Source: Arachnia rubra
GTDB lineage: Bacteria; Actinomycetota; Actinomycetes; Propionibacteriales; Propionibacteriaceae
Length of the DNA stretch: 64,000 nt
Direction of reading: 5' to 3'
Assembly (NCBI RefSeq): GCF_019973735.1
Contig: NZ_AP024463.1
Coordinates: 2,480,001-2,544,000, forward strand
Below are positions 18,487 through 26,529 of this stretch, one piece after another. Both the position numbers and the translations under genes were made by a program. Below the pieces are notes generated by a model, which saw nothing but the letters and a program-made list of their open reading frames with translations, did not search any database and was not told where the DNA came from. The first letter of the stretch is position 1, and every line of letters starts with the position of its first letter.

Positions 18487-19149
18487 TCAGTCTTTCATGC
18501 GGATGGATCGGTTATGGTCGCTCGCCTCGAAAATCTCAAAGTCGGAACGATACCGCTCGCGCCAGTCCGGATCGAACTCCGACAGTAGCTTCTCGGGGTC
18601 CACATGCCCACTCGCAAACTCAAAAACAAGATCTGCACGATCCGCCGCATAGAGGATGATCGGGGTCACGGGTATTGATGACATCAAAGGCATCTCGAAC
18701 CAAGAGGCAATCTCTTCGACCATGTAGTGCCTGACAATCAAGTCACACGCAGCCAGCAAGCTTGCCACCCGGATGCGGCTCTCACCCGATGCCTTCTCAC
18801 CCCTGCGCCACTTCTGCACGGCCGGAACACTCACATGAACCATTCGGGCTATATCGCGCCAAGCGAAACCAAGATCAGCGAGCTCTGCCAGCATGGACTC
18901 CATACTTGCCTTACCCCGCTCACCAGCAGCAGTACGCCATTCGGCATCATGAGTCATCTGATGCAAGTCACCAAGTTCATCACGCGATCCACTAACCACG
19001 CTTCGCAGTCCACCAACTTTGGAGGTGAGATGTGCTGCCGCGGTAAGCCGGGTCTCCGTCAGTTTCGCATCGTTAATATCGCCGCCTGCTGTAACCCCTG
19101 TAACCAGGGATGACTCGACCGCTGCGTTTTTAACCTGTGTTTCAACCAC
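18487..19149 (-). CDS. HTH-domain protein, middle gene of TIGR04255 operon
   Basis: This is a 220-residue protein with a central helix-turn-helix around residues 95-135 (WRDIARMVHVSVPAVQKWRR), followed by a region like the MbcA/Xre-type antitoxin C-terminus. The first 60 residues are low in structure and rich in Thr and Ala. Its GTG start overlaps the stop of the TIGR04255 gene by 8 bases, so translation is coupled. It may autoregulate the operon or act as an antitoxin-like partner. Both ideas rest on the HTH and gene order only. Confidence 0.6.
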   Translation of the reverse strand: MVETQVKNAAVESSLVTGVTAGGDINDAKLTETRLTAAAHLTSKVGGLRSVVSGSRDELGDLHQMTHDAEWRTAAGERGKASMESMLAELADLGFAWRDIARMVHVSVPAVQKWRRGEKASGESRIRVASLLAACDLIVRHYMVEEIASWFEMPLMSSIPVTPIILYAADRADLVFEFASGHVDPEKLLSEFDPDWRERYRSDFEIFEASDHNRSIRMKD

Positions 19150-19954
19150 GACGCAGTACTTCCTCTCTGAGTCGTTCCGTAATTAGACTCTCAAAAACGT
19201 CCCGCACCGGTTCATGCAGTGCATCAACCTGACGCAAGACAAAATCAGCATCGAACTCAGGAACCTCATCGCCTGCCTGCCAAAAGCTATCGAAGTCCAG
19301 CTTAAAGAGCGGCCCCGGCGGAAGCGTCCGCCGCAGCTCTGGAGTTGAAGGCACCACATGTTCGTTCTGTGCACCGTATCGAACCACTAGAGCGCGATTG
19401 TCGTTCCCAGCACACACCAGCAAGCCTTCACTACGGACAGGGACGAGCTCGGGAACAACAGCAAGATGCTCCGGCCCTAGGAGGGAGGGATCCACCCATT
19501 CACGCCATGCAGGAATATCTTCGCCTTCTTCAAGAGGCACCCTGACCTCATCGATGTAGCGCAACCCGACTCGCTCGACGCCCGCAGGGACACCGGCAGC
19601 GAGGCGTCCTTCCAGAGCGAGCTCAAGCAACCCTCGGACCCGTTCGTAGCTTCCGTATTCAGTTGTCTCAAGCACAAGGCTGTCGTGACGTACGGTCAGC
19701 GCCGTCCGCTTGTTACGGCTCGTCCACCTGGGCCACGTACTAGCAGTAGTCTGCGACGGCATTGGGAAACTGCTCGCCCCTGACTGGACGACAACCGAGA
19801 CTTCGTCGATCTCTCCCGGCAACGGCAGCAGCTTCTTGATTCGAGCTGACAACTCCGCCACCTGCTTGCGATCAAGGGGCTCACACACGGGATGGCGCAC
19901 CTCAACCGCCACCAGCACGATCGGCGCGTTCGGATAAACCTCTCGCTCCTTCAT
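19142..19954 (-). CDS. TIGR04255 family protein
   Basis: This is a 270-residue protein. The opening VYPNAPIVLVAVEVRHP and the later GVERVGLRYIDEV stretch match the pattern I know for TIGR04255 proteins, a family of unknown function often found next to small HTH or toxin-like genes. ATG 19954 is preferred over the longer TTG/GTG options because a TATCAT box lies 8 bases upstream, giving a leaderless transcript. It is first in a three-gene operon and is divergent from the DUF1998 helicase gene. Confidence 0.65.
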   Translation of the reverse strand: MKEREVYPNAPIVLVAVEVRHPVCEPLDRKQVAELSARIKKLLPLPGEIDEVSVVVQSGASSFPMPSQTTASTWPRWTSRNKRTALTVRHDSLVLETTEYGSYERVRGLLELALEGRLAAGVPAGVERVGLRYIDEVRVPLEEGEDIPAWREWVDPSLLGPEHLAVVPELVPVRSEGLLVCAGNDNRALVVRYGAQNEHVVPSTPELRRTLPPGPLFKLDFDSFWQAGDEVPEFDADFVLRQVDALHEPVRDVFESLITERLREEVLRRG

Positions 19955-20298
19955 ACCCCAGGATGATACCAGTAAAATAACCAAAACAGCAACCGTTAGA
20001 CTGAGCCCATCACGAGCGGGAGCAGAGCTGACTGCATCCGATCTTGCAGGGGCGCTCCGCTTTCTGGCGCCATATCCTCAGGAAGCGAGAACGTTGACGA
20101 TGCTCAACACAAAGACCCGTTCAAACCAGGTCTAACACCACGGTGAGCAGCGATTCCCACGGTAACCAGCGCTTTCGGAAACCCTTAATTCACCTTGAGC
20201 ACGGACAGACGGCTCACGCTTCTTCAGGCTCTGCAACTACCTCGCCGTCGTACTCCCTCGATATGCTCTTCCCCAGCCGATGTCAAAAGGAACCAACG
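19955..20298. other. Divergent intergenic region before the DUF1998 helicase
   Basis: This 344-base stretch has no credible gene. The TATCAT box for the minus-strand operon lies at its left end, and a TAGACT box (about 19997-20002) points toward the helicase, leaving a leader of nearly 290 bases. No riboswitch or strong palindrome was recognised. Confidence 0.4.
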
Positions 20299-23200
20299 AT
20301 GGGTGAGTTGCTGCCGGGCCCGCAGGCGCAGCGTCTGCGCGAGGGCATCCTGGACTATCTCACAACCACCTTCGCGCTCGCTGAGCCCGCTGCCCGCAGT
20401 GCTCTGCGGGCGTTCCTCGCTGACGAGGACTCGGGCATGTTCAAGGGCCCGTATCTCAAGACCGGCATGCCCTTCCGGGCTGATCCGCGGCGGGCAGCGC
20501 TCGGCTGGCTGCCGCCTGGCTTCAGGCCCTACGCCCACCAGGCCGAGGCCTTCACCCGTCTCAGCAGCCGCGACGGACGGCCGCAGCCCACCCTGGTGAC
20601 CACCGGCACCGGTTCCGGGAAAACCGAGGCCTTCCTCTACCCCATCATCGACCACTGCCTGCGGGCCCGCCGCTACGGCGTCCCCGGCGTCAAAGCCCTC
20701 ATCCTCTACCCGATGAACGCCCTCGCCAGCGACCAGGCCGCTCGTCTCGCCAAGCTGCTGTGTCCCGCTGACGCGCCAGACAGCCGCGCCCTCGGCGGCA
20801 TCACCGCCGCCATCTATACCGGAGAGCAGGAGGAGAGCCGGCCCCGGGTCACGCCGGAAGGGCTCATCACCGACCGCTCCGTCATCCGCGACGACCCACC
20901 GGACATTCTGCTGACCAACTACAAGATGCTTGACCAGCTGCTGCTGCGCGCCGAGGACCAGGCCCTGTGGCGGAACTCAGCCGACTCGCTCACCTACCTC
21001 GTCCTCGACGAGTTCCACACCTACGACGGGGCGCAGGGAACGGACGTCGCCATGCTGCTGCGGCGTCTCGGCCTGGCGCTCAAGTCACACTGGCCGGCCC
21101 GCGGCAGCTCCCGCGACAACCACAGCCCCGCGGAGTGGGAGCGACCCCTCGGGAAGATCACCCCGGTCGGCACCTCGGCCACACTCGGACCGAGCGGCGA
21201 CGCCGCCGACCCCACCGCCAGCATCATCGACTTCGCCACTCAGGTCTTCGGCGAGAGGTTCGATGCCGGCAGCGTCGTCAAAGAGCAGCGCATGAGCGCC
21301 GAGGACTGGCAGTCGCAGTCCGGCACCGGCGAGAAGACGCCCGCGAGAACTCCGCTGAAGATCACCCCGGACATGGCGGCCAAGCTCCTGCGCGACCTGG
21401 ACGGCACGCCCGAGCGGGAGCGCGCTGCCGTCCTGCTGCGGGGAATGTTCGAGTTCCCGGCCGGAGACGTCACCGGCGTATCCCGGGAGGACATGCAACA
21501 CCTGGTCCGGAGCCACCCCTTCATTCAGGATTTCCTGGAGGAGACGCGCCAGGCCACCCACCTCACCGAGCTGACCGAAACCCTCCTGCCCGGTGAACCG
21601 GCGACCCTGAAGGATCGCCGCGCCTTCCTCGTCGAGCTGCACGCGGCACTCGGGCAGCTGCGCGCCGCAGGTCCGGACGGCCGCCCGGACCGGGGCATGC
21701 CGACCACAGAGGTCCATCTCTGGATCCGCGAGGTGACACGGCTGGACCGCTATGCGGAGGTCGCCGCCCGGTTCCGCTGGTACGACGACGGGCCCGCCGC
21801 ACCGGCCGACGAGACCCAGGACTCGGGCATCGCGTTCCCAGCTATCTACTGCCGGATGTGCGGGCGCTCAGGCTGGGGCGTCTCACTGGCCCCTGTCGGG
21901 TCGTCCCTGGCGGCCAGCGACGAGGGCATCCGCCGCGACCACGCGGCCCGGGAAGGACGGTTCCGCGCGCTCCTGCACGCCCCCGCCGAGACTCAGGAGA
22001 TGCTGCCAGGGGTGGTCTGGTTCGATCCCGGAAACCGTGAGCTCACCTCCCGCGACCCCGACGACCAGGCCCTGCGCGAAGGCCGGGTGCTGCGGGTCCA
22101 GACCCATACCGGCCCCGACGCCGACCAGCTCTCCCGTAAGGACACCTGCCCCGGATGCCAGCAAAGCGATGCCATCCGCTTCATGGGCAGCGCCGTCGCC
22201 ACCCTGCTGTCGGTGTGCCTGTCATCCCTGTTCACCGAAGGGGCCATCTCCTCTAGGGAGAAGAAGGCCCTGGTCTTCACCGACTCCGTGCAGGACGCCG
22301 CCCACCGGGCCGGATTCGTCACGGCCCGCTCCCACACCCTGACGCTGCGCTGCGTACTGGCCGAGGCCACCGACCAGCCCCGCACCCTGCCGGAGCTCGT
22401 GGAGCGGGTCATCGAGATCGCAGGCACAGACCCGGTCCGCCGGTATCGCCTGCTGCCGCCGGATCTCGCGCATCGCGACGACCTGCGGTCCTTCTGGCAG
22501 CCGGACGCCACCCGCCGGACCCCGTCCCCAATCACGCGGCGTCTCCTGTTCGATGCCGCTCTCGAATTCGGCCTGGTCAGCGGCTATGGCCGCACGCTGG
22601 AGCGCACCGGCACCAGCAGCGCACACATCGAGGCAGGCACACCGGAGGAGCTCGCCGCCCTGGCGGGAGACGTGGTCAAGAACCTTGACCAGGCACTGTT
22701 CGAGGCAGACATCACCCCGGCGCAGCTCGTCGCGTGGGTCCGGGGTGTGCTAGAGCGGATGCGCACCCGGGGCGCCATCGCCCATCCCTGGCTCCGGCGC
22801 TATGTCAAACGCGACGGCAATCGCTGGGACATCTGGGGTGGGCGTCCCACAGGCATGCCAGCTTTCCCCAAGGGCCGCACCGCTCCGGCCTTCCCGCGGG
22901 CCGTCGGGTCGCGCATCGACCCGGACCGCACGCTCCTGGATCCCGTCGCCTCGCCCCAGTCGTGGTACGCCACCTGGACCAGGCGCTGCCTGGGCATCAC
23001 CACAGGCGCCCCGGTGCTGGCGCGGGCGCTGCTGGACGAGCTCACCGCACACGAGATCCTGCAGGCGAGCGCCACCGACTCCGGCGGCCGGGTCTATGCC
23101 CTGCCCGGCGAGCGTGTCGTCGTGACCCGCATCGACGACACAGACCTGGCCGAGGGGCGGCACAGCCTGCGCTGCACCGCCTGTCACAGCATGTTCCCGG

Positions 23201-26200
23201 TCAGCCGGGACACCGGCGACCAGCTGGCGGGCGCCCCGTGCCTGCACCAGTCCTGCACCGGGACCCTCACCCGCGAGCCAGGCGATCCGGGCAATTTCTA
23301 CCGGCATCTCTACCGCTCTGGCGACGCCCGCCAGATCGTCGCCCGTGAACACACGAGTCTTCTCGACGCGCAGCAGCGCCTGGACTATGAGAACGGATTC
23401 AAGCGCTCCGGCGACGACCCGTCCGCCCCGAATGTACTGGTGGCCACCCCCACCCTGGAGATGGGAATCGACATCGGCGACCTGTCAGCGGTTTTCCTGG
23501 CGTCGCTGCCCCGTCGTGTCGCCAACTACGTGCAGCGCGTTGGCCGCGCGGGACGCTTGACCGGCAATGCCCTGGACATCGCCTTCGCCCGCGGCCGCGG
23601 CGAGGTGCTGTCACAGCTGGGCGATCCCCTTTCGCTGATCAACGGTGCGGTCACTCCGCCGGCCACGTATCTCAGCGCCGAGGAGATCCTGCGCCGCCAG
23701 TACCTGGCCCACCTCGCCGACCGCCTAGCCCGCGACCCGAAGGCGATACATCCCCGCACCACCGCCAAGGCCCTGGAGCTGCCGGGGCCGGGGACCTTCC
23801 TGGGGCAGCTGATCGAGCTGGCGCGCACAGACGCGGAAGACACCCTCGCAGGTTTCCTGGCCAGCTTTGACGTCGGCGAAACCTCGGCGCTCCGGACTGA
23901 GACCATCGAGGCGATGCGCAGCTGGGCCATCCCCGGCGACGACGGCTTCGCCCTGGCGGAGACCATCATCAAGGCTGCCCGCGCCTGGCACGAGCAGCGC
24001 ACCGAGCTGATGGAGCTGCGCGATGCCATCCAGCAGCAGCTGCCCGACTTAAGGTCCAGGGAGGCCGACAGCAAGGAGGACGCCCAGGCGCTGCGCGAGG
24101 CCGAGGCGGAGCTGCGTCTCATCGGGCGCCAGCTCAGCGAAGCCAGGCACGAGTACTGGGTGGCGGCGCTGGAGAGGCAGGGGCTGCTGCCCAACTACAG
24201 CCTTATCGACGACTCCGTCCAGCTCGACGTCACCATGACCTGGAGCGACTCCGAGACCGAGGAACGCCACCTGGAGGAGGGCTCCTACACCCGGCCGAGT
24301 GCCCGCGCCCTCACCGATTTCGCGCCCGGCGCCACGTTCTACGTCGGCGGCCACCAGATCAGCATCGACGCCGTCGACATCGGACCCCAGGGCAACTCCA
24401 TCGGGACCCTGAGGCTGTGCCCGCACTGCGGCTATGCTCAGGAGCTGGCCCGCCACGCCACCGGAGCGCAGCAGCACATCCGCTGCCCTCGCTGCGAACA
24501 GCCTGGCATCGGGGATCGCGGGCAGTGTTTCCGGAGCGTCGAGCTGACGAAGGTGTCGGCCTATGTGCGACGCGAGGAGTCGCGCATCGACGACCGGGCG
24601 GACGAACGCCAGCTGGCCGGGTTCACGGTGCTTGGCATCGCCGACATCGACCCGGACCGGGTCCAGCGGAGGTGGTTCACCAGCACCGGCATCGAATTCG
24701 CCTATCTGCGGCAGCTGGACCTGCGATGGCTGAACCTGGGACCTCGCCGCCACACCGCCGCCGAGCTGATGATCGCGGGGGAACGGATCAAGGCGCCGCT
24801 GTTTCGGATCTGCTCCAGCTGCGGTCACCTGGACCGAGGTGGCCTGGTCAACTCCCGCGACGAGCACCGTCCCTGGTGCAAGCACCGCAACGACCCGGAC
24901 GAGCACATCGAGAATGTGCTGCTGCACCGTCGCCTCACCACGGAGGCGATCCTGCTGGGACTGCCCAAGGAGGTCGCCTACGGACACGATCCGTTCGCCC
25001 TGCCGAGCCTGATCGCCGCCATCCAGCTCGGCCTGCGGGAGTCCTACGGCGGAGCCCCGGACCACCTGGCCGCCTTGCAGGTCCGCGACCCGCGCACGCG
25101 ACGGGAGGCACTGCTGCTCCACGACCTGGTCCCGGGCGGCACCGGCTATCTCGCCGAGCTGGCGGATCCCGAGCAGCTGCGCACCGTGCTGCAGCGCGCC
25201 CACGACCGGCTCACCGGGTGCGGCTGTGCGGGCGAGGGCCGCCTGGCCTGTCACCGGTGCCTGCTGCCCTTCGCCGCCAGTAACCACCGGGACCTCACCT
25301 CCCGCTCCGTCGCCGCCCAGCACCTGGCCACGATGCTCGGATCCAGCTGGGAGATCAACGAGGAGCCCCGGCCGGCCGAGGACCCGGAGTCCTGGCTTGA
25401 GCAGCGGTTCCGGCGGGCTTTCGTGCGGCTCGCGGAGAAGCTGGGTGCCACCGTCACGCAACAGCCCGGGCTGTCCGGGAACACGATCTCCGTGTCACTG
25501 GGGAACCGTCGTTTCAAGCTGCAGCCGCAGGTCACTGTGCAGGACACCCGCCCGGACTTCCTGCTGTCCTCACCCGGCCTGCATGACGTCGCGATCTACA
25601 CCGACGGCCTGGCCTTCCATGCCTCACCTGAGATCGACCGGATCGCGGACGACGCCGCGAAGCGCTCGGGGCTGCGTGACCTCGGGATGGTTGTGCTGGC
25701 GGTCACCGCCGCTGACTTGGATGCCGACGACGACGGCATCCAGCCGGCAGCCCCAGCCTGGTACCGGCCGGAGCTGGCGCAGCGGCTCAATGCCAAACCC
25801 CAGCTCCAGCACAACGACATCGCCCGGAAGGCGTTGACCGGTGGTCCGATAGCTTTCCTGGAGGCCTGGCTGCAGGGCATCGACGTCGCAAACCTGTCCC
25901 GTTTCGGCCATACCGTCCCGGTGCAGCTGTTCGCCGCCGGCAGGCCGCCTTCGGATCCGCTCGGGCACCAGGCAGTCGCGGCGCTGCCTGGTGACGACGT
26001 TAGGGTGTGGCGGCACGGCACGCTCGCCGTCGCCGTCGCGAAAGGACCACCGGGTGAGATGCCGTTGCATGCGGTCCTCGACGACACCGCCGACCTGGGA
26101 ACACCCGAAGCGCAGGACTCGTGGCGGGAGTGGCTGCGCCTGGCCAATGCTGTCGTATTGCTGCCGGTGCATCAGGCGCTGCTGAGTGCCGCGACCATGG

Positions 26201-26529
26201 CGGCCAAGACGGCTGGACGGCCGGCGGAGAGGACGAGCGTCCCCGTCGATCTGGTCCCGGGCTGGGTGCCGGTGGCCGCCGAGTTCGGCGGAGAGGAGAT
26301 GGCGCAGGTGCTGATCGGCCAGCTCAGCGCAGCCGGGGTCGAGCCACCGGATGGCGGGGTCGGACAGGAGCTGGGCGACGGCATCCCCTTCGACCTGGTG
26401 TGGGAGCAGGACCGGATCGCAGTGCAGCTCGATCCCTCGGCCGAGACGGTGTCGCTGCCGGGCTGGCGCGTACTGGCGCCCAAGGCCGATCTGATAGTCG
26501 CCGCCTGGAAGGAGCAGCGGAATGGCTGA
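20299..26529 (+). CDS. Giant DEAD/DEAH helicase with DUF1998, DrmAB/DruE-like
   Basis: This is a 2076-residue protein from ATG 20299, chosen because AAAGGAA lies 7 bases upstream and the extra N-terminal frame (to 20143) looks non-coding. Walker A is TTGTGSGKTEAF (about residue 103), followed by DEFH (about 236), VGTSATLG, and motif VI QRVGRAGR (about 1080). Several Cys pairs suggest zinc ribbons: CRMCGRSG, CPGCQQS, CTACHSMF, CPHCGYA with CPRCEQ, and CSSCGHL. DUF1998 lies near 1605-1660 (VPGGTGYLAEL and CHRCLLPF). A C-terminal RPDFLL...YTDGLAFH pattern resembles a PD-(D/E)xK nuclease fold, apparently without the Glu. Fused helicase-DUF1998 proteins occur in DISARM (DrmA plus DrmB) and Druantia (DruE). 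Which lineage this belongs to is unresolved. Confidence 0.82.
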   Translation: MGELLPGPQAQRLREGILDYLTTTFALAEPAARSALRAFLADEDSGMFKGPYLKTGMPFRADPRRAALGWLPPGFRPYAHQAEAFTRLSSRDGRPQPTLVTTGTGSGKTEAFLYPIIDHCLRARRYGVPGVKALILYPMNALASDQAARLAKLLCPADAPDSRALGGITAAIYTGEQEESRPRVTPEGLITDRSVIRDDPPDILLTNYKMLDQLLLRAEDQALWRNSADSLTYLVLDEFHTYDGAQGTDVAMLLRRLGLALKSHWPARGSSRDNHSPAEWERPLGKITPVGTSATLGPSGDAADPTASIIDFATQVFGERFDAGSVVKEQRMSAEDWQSQSGTGEKTPARTPLKITPDMAAKLLRDLDGTPERERAAVLLRGMFEFPAGDVTGVSREDMQHLVRSHPFIQDFLEETRQATHLTELTETLLPGEPATLKDRRAFLVELHAALGQLRAAGPDGRPDRGMPTTEVHLWIREVTRLDRYAEVAARFRWYDDGPAAPADETQDSGIAFPAIYCRMCGRSGWGVSLAPVGSSLAASDEGIRRDHAAREGRFRALLHAPAETQEMLPGVVWFDPGNRELTSRDPDDQALREGRVLRVQTHTGPDADQLSRKDTCPGCQQSDAIRFMGSAVATLLSVCLSSLFTEGAISSREKKALVFTDSVQDAAHRAGFVTARSHTLTLRCVLAEATDQPRTLPELVERVIEIAGTDPVRRYRLLPPDLAHRDDLRSFWQPDATRRTPSPITRRLLFDAALEFGLVSGYGRTLERTGTSSAHIEAGTPEELAALAGDVVKNLDQALFEADITPAQLVAWVRGVLERMRTRGAIAHPWLRRYVKRDGNRWDIWGGRPTGMPAFPKGRTAPAFPRAVGSRIDPDRTLLDPVASPQSWYATWTRRCLGITTGAPVLARALLDELTAHEILQASATDSGGRVYALPGERVVVTRIDDTDLAEGRHSLRCTACHSMFPVSRDTGDQLAGAPCLHQSCTGTLTREPGDPGNFYRHLYRSGDARQIVAREHTSLLDAQQRLDYENGFKRSGDDPSAPNVLVATPTLEMGIDIGDLSAVFLASLPRRVANYVQRVGRAGRLTGNALDIAFARGRGEVLSQLGDPLSLINGAVTPPATYLSAEEILRRQYLAHLADRLARDPKAIHPRTTAKALELPGPGTFLGQLIELARTDAEDTLAGFLASFDVGETSALRTETIEAMRSWAIPGDDGFALAETIIKAARAWHEQRTELMELRDAIQQQLPDLRSREADSKEDAQALREAEAELRLIGRQLSEARHEYWVAALERQGLLPNYSLIDDSVQLDVTMTWSDSETEERHLEEGSYTRPSARALTDFAPGATFYVGGHQISIDAVDIGPQGNSIGTLRLCPHCGYAQELARHATGAQQHIRCPRCEQPGIGDRGQCFRSVELTKVSAYVRREESRIDDRADERQLAGFTVLGIADIDPDRVQRRWFTSTGIEFAYLRQLDLRWLNLGPRRHTAAELMIAGERIKAPLFRICSSCGHLDRGGLVNSRDEHRPWCKHRNDPDEHIENVLLHRRLTTEAILLGLPKEVAYGHDPFALPSLIAAIQLGLRESYGGAPDHLAALQVRDPRTRREALLLHDLVPGGTGYLAELADPEQLRTVLQRAHDRLTGCGCAGEGRLACHRCLLPFAASNHRDLTSRSVAAQHLATMLGSSWEINEEPRPAEDPESWLEQRFRRAFVRLAEKLGATVTQQPGLSGNTISVSLGNRRFKLQPQVTVQDTRPDFLLSSPGLHDVAIYTDGLAFHASPEIDRIADDAAKRSGLRDLGMVVLAVTAADLDADDDGIQPAAPAWYRPELAQRLNAKPQLQHNDIARKALTGGPIAFLEAWLQGIDVANLSRFGHTVPVQLFAAGRPPSDPLGHQAVAALPGDDVRVWRHGTLAVAVAKGPPGEMPLHAVLDDTADLGTPEAQDSWREWLRLANAVVLLPVHQALLSAATMAAKTAGRPAERTSVPVDLVPGWVPVAAEFGGEEMAQVLIGQLSAAGVEPPDGGVGQELGDGIPFDLVWEQDRIAVQLDPSAETVSLPGWRVLAPKADLIVAAWKEQRNG

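Noticed and set aside
24049-25461. 470-codon minus-strand open frame
   Set aside because: It is the shadow of the DUF1998 helicase; composition is Gly/Val/Gln-rich without motifs.
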